The translations under genes and the position numbers were made by a program. 37,735 nucleotides of DNA from Blastococcus sp. (GTDB lineage: Bacteria > Actinomycetota > Actinomycetes > Mycobacteriales > Geodermatophilaceae): positions 1-37,735 of the forward strand of contig JAODNN010000040.1 in NCBI GenBank assembly GCA_025465355.1, written 5' to 3'. Each line of letters opens with the position of its first letter. Within the stretch, counting starts at the first letter, position 1. Below the pieces are notes generated by a model. The model ran no database searches. It worked only from the letters and a program-made list of their open reading frames with translations, and was not told the origin of the DNA. This document shows positions 7,900 through 16,466 of this stretch, in pieces.

Positions 7900-9006
7900 G
7901 TGAGCACGAGTACGACTGAGATCGCCCAGACCGACGCCGGCCCCGCCGGCGCGCCCGCTGCTCCGCGCAGGCGGCGCGGCGGGGGCGGTGGCCTGGGCAG
8001 CTACCTGGTCATCCGGTTCCTGCTGATCTTCCCGACCATCTTCATCCTGGTGACGTCGGTCTTCTTCCTCATGCGGTTGACCGGTGACCCGATCACCGCG
8101 GCGCTCGGCGGCCGGCTGGGCCCCGAGCAGCTGGCCGAGCGCGTGCACCAGGCGGGCTACGACCGGCCCATCCTCACGCAGTACTTCGACTACCTCGGCA
8201 GCCTGATCCGCGGCGACTTCGGCACCACGATCAGTGACCGCCGGCCGGTCATCGACGTCTTCATGACGTTCGGCGCCGCCACGCTCGAGCTGGCCGTGTA
8301 CGCGTTGATCGTCGCGTTCCTCGTCGGCATCCCGCTGGGCCGGCTCGCCGCCTACCACCGGGACAAGTGGCCGGACGCCGTCTTCCGGGTGTTCGCGATT
8401 CTCTGCTACGCCACCCCGGTGTTCTTCTCCGGCCTGCTGCTGAAGCTGGTCTTCGCCGTCCAGCTGGGGTGGCTGCCGGTGCAGGGCCGGGCCTCGACCG
8501 GAGCCGAGATCCAGATGGAGTCCCTGCCGAACCCCACCGGCATCTACCTCATCGACGCGATCCGGACCGGCGACGGCGCGGTCGTCTCCGACGTCCTGCG
8601 GCACGCCGTGCTGCCGGCCATCGCACTCGGCCTGCTCACCGCCGGGGTCTTCCTCCGGCTCGTACGCACCAACGTCATAGGCACCCTCGGCATGGGTTAC
8701 GTCGAGGCGGCCCGCTCCCGCGGCGTCTCGGAGCGGCGGCTGCTGCGCAAGCACGCCTACCGGCCGGCACTCATCCCCATCATCACGGTCATCGGCCTGC
8801 AGATCGCGCTGCTGCTCGGGGGAGCGGTGCTCACCGAGACCACCTTCGAATGGCGCGGCCTGGGCTTCCAGCTCACCCACTATCTGCAGGCGCGGGACTT
8901 CGTCGCCGTCCAGGGGATGGTCGTGCTGCTCGCGGTCATCGTGGCGGTGACGAACTTCGTCGTCGACGTCATCGCCGCGCTCATCGACCCGCGAGTGAGG
9001 TACTGA
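7900..9006 (+). CDS. ABC transporter permease, DppB/OppB type
   Basis: Inner-membrane subunit of the peptide-type importer. The 368-residue protein has a cytoplasmic Gly/Arg-rich N-terminus, a first helix (VIRFLLIFPTIFILVTSVFF) followed by RLTGDPITAALGG as in DppB, and about six membrane helices. The coupling EAA loop reads EAARSRGVSERRLLRKHAYR and is followed by the P-ALIPIITVIGLQ pattern. It begins with GTG 7900, preceded by GGAAGAG. Its stop overlaps the next start by one base. It needs the second permease and the fused ATPase downstream. Confidence 0.93.
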   Translation: MSTSTTEIAQTDAGPAGAPAAPRRRRGGGGGLGSYLVIRFLLIFPTIFILVTSVFFLMRLTGDPITAALGGRLGPEQLAERVHQAGYDRPILTQYFDYLGSLIRGDFGTTISDRRPVIDVFMTFGAATLELAVYALIVAFLVGIPLGRLAAYHRDKWPDAVFRVFAILCYATPVFFSGLLLKLVFAVQLGWLPVQGRASTGAEIQMESLPNPTGIYLIDAIRTGDGAVVSDVLRHAVLPAIALGLLTAGVFLRLVRTNVIGTLGMGYVEAARSRGVSERRLLRKHAYRPALIPIITVIGLQIALLLGGAVLTETTFEWRGLGFQLTHYLQARDFVAVQGMVVLLAVIVAVTNFVVDVIAALIDPRVRY

Positions 9007-10049
9007 TGGCCACCGCCACAGCGGTGCGGCACCGCCGGGGCCGGCGCGACCTGCCGGTAGTCCGCCAGCTGCGGCAGAGCGTCGGCCTACAGCGCGGCAT
9101 GCTCGTCGCGGGCCTGGTCCTGACCGGTGTCTTCGTGCTGACCGCGATCTTCGCCCCGTTGCTCGCTCCGTACAGCTACAACCAGCTCAGCGACGCCGCC
9201 GGATCCTTCGGCGCCCAGCAGCCGCCGTCCTCGCAGCACCTGCTCGGGACGACGGTCGGTGGGTACGACGTGCTGTCCCGGGTGATCTGGGGTGCGCGCA
9301 CGGCGCTGTACGTCGTTGTCGTCGCGGTGGTGCTCTCGATCTTCGCCGGCGTGCTGCTCGGCCTCGTCTCCGGCTACTTCGGCGGCTGGCTGGACCGGAT
9401 CATGGTCGTGCTCGCCGACGCCGTCTACGCCTTCCCGTCGCTGCTGTTGGCGATCGTCATGGCGATCGTGATCAGCGGCGGCCAGTCCAAGATGTGGGGC
9501 GGGATCCTCGCGGCGGCGATCTCGATCACCGTCATCTACATCCCCCAGTACTTCCGGGTGGTGCGGGCCGAGACGGTGCGGATCAAGTCGGAGGCGTTCG
9601 TCGAGTCGGCCAAGGTCATCGGCGCCGGCCACTGGCGGATCATGTCCCGGCACGTGCTGCGCAACGCCACACGCACCCTGCCGCTGATCCTCACGCTCAA
9701 CGCCTCCGAGTCGATCGCCACCCTCGCCGGCCTGGGCTTCCTCGGCTTCGGCATCGAGCCCACCGCGGCGGCCGAGTGGGGATTCGACCTGAACAAGGCG
9801 ATCGCGGACGTGAGCAGCGGCATCTGGTGGACGGCACTGTTCCCCGGGCTCGCCATCGTGCTGGTGATCCTCGGTCTCACGCTCGTCGGCGAGAGCCTCA
9901 ACGACCTGGCCGACCCGCGGCTGCGCACCCGCCGCCGGGGCGGCGAGGCACCTGCCGGCGTCGCGGAGACGGCCGTGGTGCCCGGTGGCACGCTCGACGC
10001 CGGACCGGGTGGGCTCGCCGGCATCGAAGAATCGGTGGACCGGCGATGA
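9006..10049 (+). CDS. ABC transporter permease, DppC/OppC type
   Basis: Second membrane subunit of the importer, 347 residues. An N-terminal helix (GMLVAGLVLTGVFVLTAIFA) and the OppC-N motif APLLAPYSYNQLSD lead to the periplasmic segment HLLGTTVGGYDVLSRVIWGA, a hallmark of DppC proteins. The EAA loop is SEAFVESAKVIGAGHWRIMS, and LGFLGFGIEPTAAAEWG follows. ATG 9006 shares one base with the preceding stop, and the stop overlaps the ATPase start as ATGA, so translation is probably coupled. The C-terminal 40 residues are a poorly conserved tail. Confidence 0.93.
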   Translation: MATATAVRHRRGRRDLPVVRQLRQSVGLQRGMLVAGLVLTGVFVLTAIFAPLLAPYSYNQLSDAAGSFGAQQPPSSQHLLGTTVGGYDVLSRVIWGARTALYVVVVAVVLSIFAGVLLGLVSGYFGGWLDRIMVVLADAVYAFPSLLLAIVMAIVISGGQSKMWGGILAAAISITVIYIPQYFRVVRAETVRIKSEAFVESAKVIGAGHWRIMSRHVLRNATRTLPLILTLNASESIATLAGLGFLGFGIEPTAAAEWGFDLNKAIADVSSGIWWTALFPGLAIVLVILGLTLVGESLNDLADPRLRTRRRGGEAPAGVAETAVVPGGTLDAGPGGLAGIEESVDRR

Positions 10050-11746
10050 GCGGGGCAGTGAACGACGTCGTCGAGATCGAGAACCTGTCGGTGTCCTTCG
10101 CCACCGACGCCGGTCCCGTCGCAGCCGTCCAGGGCGTCAGCCTGTCGGTGGCCGCCGGGGAGGTGCTGGCCATCGTCGGGGAGAGCGGCAGCGGGAAGAC
10201 CGTCACCGCGCGCAGCATCCTCGGACTGCTGCCGGAGACCGCCACCACGCGAGGGGCCATCCTGCTCAGCCGCAAGGACGGCTCCAGCGCGCACGACGTC
10301 GTTGCGCTGTCGGGGGCACGGCTGGGAGACATCCGGGGCCGGGACGCCGCGATGGTGTTCCAGGAACCCTCGACCTCGCTGAACCCGGTCTACCCGGTCG
10401 GCTGGCAGATCGCCGAGGGCCTTCGCGCGCACGGGCACTACAGCCGCAAGGAGGCCCGGGCCAAGGCGATCGACGTGCTGCGCCGGGTGGGCATCCCCGA
10501 CCCCGAGAAGCGGGTCGACCACTACCCGCACCAGTTCTCCGGCGGGCAGAAGCAGCGGATCGTCATCGCCCAGGCGCTGGTCCTCGATCCCGGTGTGATC
10601 ATCGCCGACGAGCCGACGACCGCCCTCGACGTCACGGTGCAGGCGGAGATCCTCGACCTGCTGCGCCGCTGCCGCGACGAGTTCGGCACCGCGATCGTGC
10701 TGATCACGCACAACATGGGCGTCGTCGCCGACCTCGCCGACCAGGTCGCGGTCATGTACCAGGGCCGGATCGTGGAGCAGGCCGACGTCCGGACACTGTT
10801 CTCCGCCCCGCAGGACCCGTACACCCGGCAGTTGCTGGCCGCCGTCCCGCGGCTCGGGCAGGGCGTGGCCCGTACCCGGGAGCGGGCGGCCGGCCGCGCG
10901 CCCGGCTGGGCGGCGACCGCACCGGTGGTCGAGGCGCGAGACCTGCGGATCGTCTACCCGGGTCGCTTCCGCCGTCCCGACTTCACCGCCGTGGACGGCG
11001 TCAGCTTCGCCATCCGGCCCGGTGAGGTGCTCGGCCTGGTCGGCGAGAGCGGCAGCGGCAAGACCACCATCGGGCGCGCCATCGCCGGCCTGACCAGGGT
11101 GACCGACGGCTCGCTGACGGTGCTGGGCGCAGAGTTGAACGGCGTCAGGGAGCGTGCCTTCCGCCCGGTGCGCGAGCGGATCGGGTTCGTCTTCCAGGAT
11201 CCCGCGTCCAGCTTCAACCCGCTGCTGACCATCGCCGCCTGTGTGGCCGAGCCGCTGATCGTGCACGGCCGCGCGGCCGATGTGCAGGACGCCCGGCCCC
11301 GGGTCGATGAGCTGCTGGAGGCCGTGCAGCTGCCGCGCGCCTTCGGGGACCGCTTCCCGCACGAGCTCTCCGGGGGGCAGCGGCAGCGGGCCAGCCTGGC
11401 CCGTGCGCTCTCCCTCGGGCCCGACCTGCTGATCGCCGACGAGCCCACGTCGGCCCTCGACGTGTCGGTGCAGGCGCGGGTGCTCGACCTGTTCGACGAG
11501 ATCCAGCGCGAGTTCGGTTTCGCCGCGCTGTTCATCAGCCACGACCTCGCCGTCGTCGACCTGCTCGCCGATCGGATCGCCGTCCTCTACCGGGGGCAGC
11601 TCGTGGAGGAGGGCACGGGGGAGCAGGTGCTGGGCGCGCCGCAGCACCCGTACACGCAGCGGCTGCTCGCGTCGCTGCCGGTTCCCGACCCGGACGAGCA
11701 GGCGCGCCGGCGGGCGCACTGGGACCAGCTGCGCGCCGCCGACTGA
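10046..11746 (+). CDS. Double ABC ATPase (DppD-DppF fusion) of the peptide importer
   Basis: One 566-residue protein carries both ATP-binding domains that power the importer. Domain 1 has Walker A GESGSGKT (about residue 47), signature FSGGQKQR and Walker B VIIADEPTTALD, and ends in the oligopeptide-type tail around PQDPYTRQLLAAVP. A short Arg/Ala linker leads to domain 2, with Walker A GESGSGKT (about 335), signature LSGGQRQR and Walker B LLIADEPTSALD, ending PQHPYTQRLLASLPVPDP. Such fusions are common in actinobacteria and resemble the E. coli GsiA arrangement. All catalytic motifs are intact in both halves. It is the last gene of the operon. Confidence 0.94.
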   Translation: MSGAVNDVVEIENLSVSFATDAGPVAAVQGVSLSVAAGEVLAIVGESGSGKTVTARSILGLLPETATTRGAILLSRKDGSSAHDVVALSGARLGDIRGRDAAMVFQEPSTSLNPVYPVGWQIAEGLRAHGHYSRKEARAKAIDVLRRVGIPDPEKRVDHYPHQFSGGQKQRIVIAQALVLDPGVIIADEPTTALDVTVQAEILDLLRRCRDEFGTAIVLITHNMGVVADLADQVAVMYQGRIVEQADVRTLFSAPQDPYTRQLLAAVPRLGQGVARTRERAAGRAPGWAATAPVVEARDLRIVYPGRFRRPDFTAVDGVSFAIRPGEVLGLVGESGSGKTTIGRAIAGLTRVTDGSLTVLGAELNGVRERAFRPVRERIGFVFQDPASSFNPLLTIAACVAEPLIVHGRAADVQDARPRVDELLEAVQLPRAFGDRFPHELSGGQRQRASLARALSLGPDLLIADEPTSALDVSVQARVLDLFDEIQREFGFAALFISHDLAVVDLLADRIAVLYRGQLVEEGTGEQVLGAPQHPYTQRLLASLPVPDPDEQARRRAHWDQLRAAD

Positions 11747-11812
11747 AAAGAGGACCCCTTGCTCCCAGGGGGCCTTGCCCGGGAACTCCGCGGCGCTCCC
11801 GAGCGTGCGTAC
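11747..11812 (+). repeat. Degenerate copy of the intergenic GC repeat, possible terminator
   Basis: After the ATPase stop come AAAAGAGGACCCC and then CGAGCGTGCG (11800-11809), the complement of the CGCACGCTCG core found at 1776-1812 and 4038-4119. AGGACCCC and GGGGGCCT can form an imperfect stem. It sits at a gene 3' end like the other copies. Confidence 0.4.
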
Positions 11813-11839
11813 AGTCCGGACGTACCTCGGAGGTCGTCC

Positions 11840-13933
11840 ATGCTCATCGGAGGTCTCACCGTGCGCCGCCTGACTGTCGTTCTCGGCCTGGTGGCCGTGC
11901 TGCTCGTCGCGGCGGGGTCGCCCGCCCTGGCGGTGGCTCCGCTGCAGCTCTCGAATCGGATCACCGACCAGGTCGGGGCCCTGAAGGGCCATGAGCAGGA
12001 CGTCTCGAAGGCGATCGACTCCCTGCAGGCCACGACCGGCATCGGCGAGTACGTCGTCTTCGTCGCCAGCTTCGACGGCATGCTGGGCGAGCAGTGGGCG
12101 CAGCAGACGGCGCAGCGGTCCGGCCTCGGGTCGAAGGACGTGCTCCTCGCCGTCGCCGTGAACGACAGCCCCCGGCACTTCGGCGTGCACGCCGGCGCCG
12201 GTGTGCCGTCGTCGCAGCTCGACCGCGTGGTGATCGACCAGGTCAAGCCGAAGCTCGCCGCAGGCGACTGGCCGGGCGCGGCGATCGCGCTCGCCGACGG
12301 CCTGGGCGCGGGGGGGACGACCGGCTCCACCGCCACGACCGGATCTGCGTCCGGGGCGTCGTCCGGCGCGCTGACCTTCGTCGTCGTGCTGGCTCTGCTC
12401 GCGGTCGCCGGCGGCTCGTACATGTTCTTCTCGCGGTCCCGTCGCCGGCGTCGGGAGGCCCTTGCGGCTGCGCCCGCGACGCCGCTGCCGGCGCCGGACC
12501 CGTACGCCGGGACGTCGACCGAGCAGCTGAACTACCAGGCCAGCAACGCCCTGCTGGACCTGGACGAACGGGTCCGTACCGGCCAGGTGGACGCGGACTA
12601 CGCGCGCTCCTACTTCGGCGCCGAGGCCGTGCCGGGGCTCGACGAGGGGCTGGCGAAGTCGCGCGACGAGCTGGCCCGGGCGTTCACCATCCGCCAGGAG
12701 CTCGACGACGAGATCCCCGAGGACGAGCCGACGCAGCGGAAGATGCTGGCCGAGCTGCTGGGCCTCACCAGTGCGGCCAGCGATCGGCTGAAGGCCCAGG
12801 CGGCGACCCTCGACGCGCTGCGCGAGCGGGAACGCACCGCACCGCAGGCGGCCGAGGAGCTCGCCGGCCGGATCGCGGAGCTGCAGCAGCGGCTCCCGGT
12901 GCAGGAGCAGCGGATCGCCGACCTGCAGAACCGGTATGCCGCGGCCGCTGTCGCTCCCGTCACGCAGAACGTGCGCGAGGCCGGGGTGCGCCTCGCCGCT
13001 GCCGAGCAGGCACTCGGCCTGGCGCGGCAGGACCAGGCGAGCGGCCAGGTCGGCCGATCCGTCGGTCGGCTGCGCGGAGCCGAGGACGCCGCCGGCCAGA
13101 GTGCGACCCTCCTGGACGCGATCGACCGGCTTGCCGGCGACCTCACCGCGGCTGAACAGCGCCTCCCGGCCGTCCGCGCGGACATCACCACCGATCTCGC
13201 CGAGGCCCGGTCGATGGTCGGATCGGGTGACCGCAGCGGTCTTGCGCCGCTGATCGCGCGCGCCGAGGCGGCCGTCACCGCCGCGGACGCCGCGCTCGCC
13301 AGTTCACCGCCCGACCCGCTGACGGCCCTCCGGCAGCTCGAGGAGGCCGACCGGTCCCTCGAGCAGGCCCTGTCGGTGGCCCGCGACGCCCAGAGCCAGG
13401 CGCGCCACGCGGCGGAGGCTCTCGACCAGGCGCTGCTCACCGCCCGTGCGGCGGTCGCGGCCGCCGACGACTTCATCGGCACCCGGCGCGGAGCTGTCGG
13501 CCCGACCGCCCGCACGCGGCTGGCCGAGGCTCAGCGGCATCTCGACGCCGCTGAGGCGCAGGCGAAGCGGGATCCCCTTGCCGCGCTCCGTGAGGCGAGG
13601 GACGCCGACCGACTGGCCCAGTTCGCCCTCGAGGTCGCCCAGAACGACGTGGGGCAGTGGTCGCAGCAGACCGGCTACGGCGGTTACGGCGGCGGGTACG
13701 GCGGTGGCGGGTACGGCGGCGGCTGGGGTGGTGGCGGCCGGCGTGGGGGCATCGGCCCGCTCGGCGCCGGCCTCGGTGGGCTGCTGCTCGGCGGCCTGAT
13801 CTTCGGCGACCACGACGGCAACGACGGCAACTGGAGCTCCGGGGACTGGGGCGGCGGTGGCGGCGATTTCGGGGGCGGCAGCGACTTCGGGGGCGACTTC
13901 GGGGGCGGCGGCGACTTCGGCGGAGACTTCTGA
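11840..13933 (+). CDS. TPM-domain membrane protein with long helical region and Gly-rich tail
   Basis: Secreted or membrane protein of 697 residues, unknown function. In order: signal peptide (VLGLVAVLLVAAGSPALAVA, about residues 13-32), a TPM fold (about 40-150, including TGIGEYVVFVASFDG and DVLLAVAVNDSPRHFGVHAG), a Gly/Ser/Thr linker, and one membrane helix (about 174-196) with a basic stop-transfer (SRSRRRRRE). Then follow some 400 residues rich in Ala/Gln/Glu/Arg that should form long helices or coiled coils (about 215-610). It ends in a tail of GYGGGYGGGG and GGDFGGG repeats. TPM domains occur in photosystem II repair proteins and in many uncharacterised bacterial membrane proteins. ATG 11840 and in-frame GTG 11861 each have a GGAGG site; the first is used here. 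Its stop lies one base from the stop of the convergent oxidoreductase. Confidence 0.85.
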   Translation: MLIGGLTVRRLTVVLGLVAVLLVAAGSPALAVAPLQLSNRITDQVGALKGHEQDVSKAIDSLQATTGIGEYVVFVASFDGMLGEQWAQQTAQRSGLGSKDVLLAVAVNDSPRHFGVHAGAGVPSSQLDRVVIDQVKPKLAAGDWPGAAIALADGLGAGGTTGSTATTGSASGASSGALTFVVVLALLAVAGGSYMFFSRSRRRRREALAAAPATPLPAPDPYAGTSTEQLNYQASNALLDLDERVRTGQVDADYARSYFGAEAVPGLDEGLAKSRDELARAFTIRQELDDEIPEDEPTQRKMLAELLGLTSAASDRLKAQAATLDALRERERTAPQAAEELAGRIAELQQRLPVQEQRIADLQNRYAAAAVAPVTQNVREAGVRLAAAEQALGLARQDQASGQVGRSVGRLRGAEDAAGQSATLLDAIDRLAGDLTAAEQRLPAVRADITTDLAEARSMVGSGDRSGLAPLIARAEAAVTAADAALASSPPDPLTALRQLEEADRSLEQALSVARDAQSQARHAAEALDQALLTARAAVAAADDFIGTRRGAVGPTARTRLAEAQRHLDAAEAQAKRDPLAALREARDADRLAQFALEVAQNDVGQWSQQTGYGGYGGGYGGGGYGGGWGGGGRRGGIGPLGAGLGGLLLGGLIFGDHDGNDGNWSSGDWGGGGGDFGGGSDFGGDFGGGGDFGGDF

Positions 13934-13934
13934 G

Positions 13935-14363
13935 TCAGGCGGGGATCTGGCCGTACGTGTGCTCGGGGCGGAACTTCACGACGAGCCGGCGTTCGGTGAC
14001 CATGGCCTTCCGGTAGTCGTTCCAGTCGGGGTGCTCGCCGTTGACGCCGCGGTAGTAGGCGACGAGCTCGTCGACAGTCGCGTCGTGCGGGTCGGCGGCC
14101 ACCGGGGTGAGCTCGGCGGTGCCCTCGACGGCCACCCACGTCCAGAAGTCCTTCGACGCGACGTGCAGGGTCACCCGCGGGTCGGCGCGCAGGTTCCGGG
14201 TCTTCGCGCGGTCGTCGGTGACCGAGACACGGATGACCTCCCCGCCGGGGTCGTAGGCGTAGCCGACGTTGGACAGCTGTGGCCGCCCGTCGCGCTTGAT
14301 CGTGGCGAGCACGCCCCACCGGTTCTCGGCGAGGAACTCCAGCATCCGGGGATCGACGGTCAT
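13935..14363 (-). CDS. PPOX-class (F420-dependent type) oxidoreductase
   Basis: Split-barrel flavin/F420 protein of 142 residues, the size of the Rv1155-like group. The family pattern is seen from LEFLAENRWGVLATIKRDGR and PQLSNVGYAYDPGG through DRAKTRNLRADPRVTLHVAS and VAVEGTAELTPVAADP to YRKAMVTERRLVVKFRPEHT at the end. Start ATG 14363 gives the family N-terminus. It is the third gene of a tight minus-strand run after two pirins (gap of 5 bases), so it may act with them in oxidative detoxification. Cofactor (F420 or FMN) cannot be told from sequence alone. Confidence 0.88.
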   Translation of the reverse strand: MTVDPRMLEFLAENRWGVLATIKRDGRPQLSNVGYAYDPGGEVIRVSVTDDRAKTRNLRADPRVTLHVASKDFWTWVAVEGTAELTPVAADPHDATVDELVAYYRGVNGEHPDWNDYRKAMVTERRLVVKFRPEHTYGQIPA

Positions 14364-14368
14364 GGGAC

Positions 14369-15337
14369 TCAGCGTTCCCGACCGCGAGCCGTCAACGGCA
14401 CCGGGGGCAGCGGCGGGGCGTCGAGGCGGACCCCGTCGTACCCGACGACGACGCCGAACCGGTCGGACTCCTCCTGCCACGAGGCCGCGTAGTCGGCGAT
14501 CTCCTCACCCGACCGGCCGACGAAGTTCCACCACATGACGATCCGTTCGTCGAAGGGTTCGCCGCCGAGCAGCAGAAGGCGGGCGGGCGCGGCCGAGTGC
14601 AGCCGCAGTGACCGGCGGCCGGTGCCGAGGTAGAGCATCGACCCGCGTTCCAGGGTGGCGTCCTCGACCGTCACGGAGCCGGTCGCGCCCAGGACGGCGT
14701 ACTCGAAGTCCGGTTCCAGAGGCACCTCGACGTCCGCCCCGGCGACGAGGTCCAGGTCGACGCCGACCAGCGGCGTGTACGCGGTGCCGGGGGACGTCGC
14801 CCCCCCGAAGGAGCCCATGAGCACCGTCGTCGTCAGCCCATCCGAGGTGAAGCCGGGCAGTACCGGGTGGTGCTCGAACGCCGGTGCGGTCTCCCGGTCG
14901 GCGTCGGGGAGCACCACCCACAGCTGCGCGCCGTGGAGGTAGCGCGGGTGGACCACCGGCGACTGCTCGGCGTGCGCGATGCCGTGCCCCGCGGTCATCA
15001 GCGCCAGCTCACCCGGCCCGAACTGCACGTCGCTGCCCAGAGAGTCCCGGTGATGCACCTTTCCCTCGAGCAGCCAGGACACCGTCTGCAACCCGGTGTG
15101 CGGGTGCGGCGCGACCTGCATGCCGGTACCGGCAGCGACGTCGTCCGGCCCGTAGTGGTCGACGAACGCCCAGGCGCCGACCATCCGGCGTCCCAGGGTG
15201 GGCAGCAACCGGCGGACGCGGGTGCTCTCGCCGAGCAGCACCTCCCGGCCGGGCAGCAGGTCCAGCGCGGGGCCGGCGGACGTGGACCCCAGCCCGCCGA
15301 GCTGCCGGGCGGCGGGGCGGCGATCGAGGTTGCTCAC
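14369..15337 (-). CDS. Pirin family protein (first of two)
   Basis: Cupin-fold metalloprotein of 322 residues; relatives act as quercetin dioxygenases or as redox-linked regulators. The N-terminal cupin shows the metal ligands in APHPHTGLQTVSWLLEG (His-x-His) and TAGHGIAHAEQSP (HAE). The C-terminal cupin includes LLLLGGEPFDERIVMWWNFV, characteristic of pirins. Start GTG 15337 has GGAGG upstream. It lies 10 bases after the second pirin gene. The two differ through most of their length, so they are old paralogues and not a recent duplication. Confidence 0.92.
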   Translation of the reverse strand: MSNLDRRPAARQLGGLGSTSAGPALDLLPGREVLLGESTRVRRLLPTLGRRMVGAWAFVDHYGPDDVAAGTGMQVAPHPHTGLQTVSWLLEGKVHHRDSLGSDVQFGPGELALMTAGHGIAHAEQSPVVHPRYLHGAQLWVVLPDADRETAPAFEHHPVLPGFTSDGLTTTVLMGSFGGATSPGTAYTPLVGVDLDLVAGADVEVPLEPDFEYAVLGATGSVTVEDATLERGSMLYLGTGRRSLRLHSAAPARLLLLGGEPFDERIVMWWNFVGRSGEEIADYAASWQEESDRFGVVVGYDGVRLDAPPLPPVPLTARGRER

Positions 15338-15347
15338 GGCGGTCCTC

Positions 15348-16349
15348 CTAGCGCTGGGGAACCTGGCCAGTCTCGCCCTGCACGTCGCCGTGCGGAACGT
15401 GCTGCGCGGGAATGGAACCGAGCCGTCCCGCCTGGAAGTCCGTGAAGGCGTCCATGACCTCCTGCCGGGTGTTCATGACGAACGGTCCGTACATGGCGAC
15501 CGGCTCGCGGATCGGCTGCCCACCGAGGATGACGACGTCCAGCGCAGGCGTCCGGGACTCCTGCTGGAGCGCGCCGTTGATCGTGATGGTGTCGCCCGGG
15601 CCGAAGACGGCGAGCTGGCCGGTGCGCACCGGGTGGCTGTCGACGCCGACCGAGCCGGCACCGGAGAGCACGTAGACCAGGGCGTTGAAGTCCGGGCGCC
15701 ACGGGAGGTCGAGGGTGGCGCCGGGGGCGATGGTGGCGTGCACCATGGCCATCGGCGTGTAGGTCGAGCCGGGGCCCTGCTGCCCGGCGACGTCGCCCGC
15801 GATCACCCGGAGGAAGGCGCCCGCGTCGGGGCTCGCCAGGAGCACGGACTCGTCGGCGCGCAGGTCCTGGTAGCGCGGCTCGACCCACTTCTGCGCCTTG
15901 GGCAGGTTCACCCAGAGCTGCAGGCCGTGGAAGAGCCCGCCGCTGAGGACGAGGTGCTCCGGCGGCCGCTCGATGTGGAGGACGCCGCCGCCGGCGGTCA
16001 TCCACTGGGTGTCGCCGTTGCTGATCGTGCCGCCGCCCCCGTGGGAGTCGGCGTGCTCGAAGGTGCCGTCGATGATGTAGGTGACGGTCTCGAAACCGCG
16101 GTGCGGGTGCCAGCTGGTGCCCTTCGGCTCGCCCGGGGCGTACTCGACCTCGCCCATCTGGTCCATGTGGATGAACGGGTCCAGGTCGCGCAGGTCGACG
16201 CCGGCGAAGGCGCGGCGGACCGGGAAGCCCTCGCCCTCGAAGCCGGACGGCGCGGTGGTGACCGAGCGGACCCGGCGGCGCACCGTTCCCGGTACGGGTG
16301 CGGGCACGCGCGGAAGAGTGGTGGTGTCCTCGACGGTCACGGCAGGCAT
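15348..16349 (-). CDS. Pirin family protein (second, operon leader)
   Basis: Pirin of 333 residues. It has HPHRGFETVTYIIDGTFEHA with the His-x-His ligands, MTAGGGVLHIERP with the HIE ligands, FHGLQLWVNLPKAQK and the C-terminal LGGQPIREPVAMYGPFVMNT. All four expected metal ligands are present. Start ATG 16349 is chosen over an in-frame GTG at 16376 because AAGGAGG lies 6 bases before it and because the longer start would run into the palindrome. It heads the pirin-pirin-oxidoreductase operon. The operator-like palindrome next to its start suggests control by a regulator responding to phenolics or redox stress, which is inferred. Confidence 0.92.
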   Translation of the reverse strand: MPAVTVEDTTTLPRVPAPVPGTVRRRVRSVTTAPSGFEGEGFPVRRAFAGVDLRDLDPFIHMDQMGEVEYAPGEPKGTSWHPHRGFETVTYIIDGTFEHADSHGGGGTISNGDTQWMTAGGGVLHIERPPEHLVLSGGLFHGLQLWVNLPKAQKWVEPRYQDLRADESVLLASPDAGAFLRVIAGDVAGQQGPGSTYTPMAMVHATIAPGATLDLPWRPDFNALVYVLSGAGSVGVDSHPVRTGQLAVFGPGDTITINGALQQESRTPALDVVILGGQPIREPVAMYGPFVMNTRQEVMDAFTDFQAGRLGSIPAQHVPHGDVQGETGQVPQR

Positions 16350-16363
16350 TGCCGTCCTCCTTG

Positions 16364-16414
16364 GTTGAGGTCTCAACTACTGGTGAGCCTAGCGCTGCGC
16401 GCCCCCGATGTCTT
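16364..16414 (-). promoter_or_regulatory. Promoter and operator-like palindrome of the pirin operon
   Basis: On the minus strand AAGACA (16414-16409), a 17-base spacer and TAGGCT (16391-16386) form a fair housekeeping promoter. Just downstream, at the expected transcription start, lies the perfect palindrome GTTGAG-N2-CTCAAC (16364-16377), directly before the AAGGAGG ribosome site. TTGA-N-TCAA symmetry resembles MarR-type operators. Confidence 0.55.
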
Positions 16415-16466
16415 CCCCCTGTGCGAACGGGGTTTCCGTAGGGCGGCTTCGGGACAGCCTTCTCCC

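Noticed and set aside
9536-12190. Long antisense frame (about 880 codons) across the permease and ATPase genes
   Set aside because: It has no domain and spans three real genes with intact motifs on the plus strand.
13680-13930. Gly-rich repeat as a tandem DNA repeat or mobile element
   Set aside because: It is in frame at the C-terminus of the TPM protein and reads as an ordinary Gly-rich tail with varied codons.
14369-16349. Recent tandem duplication of the pirin genes
   Set aside because: Apart from metal-ligand motifs the two proteins differ widely, so this is an old paralogue pair or separate acquisition.
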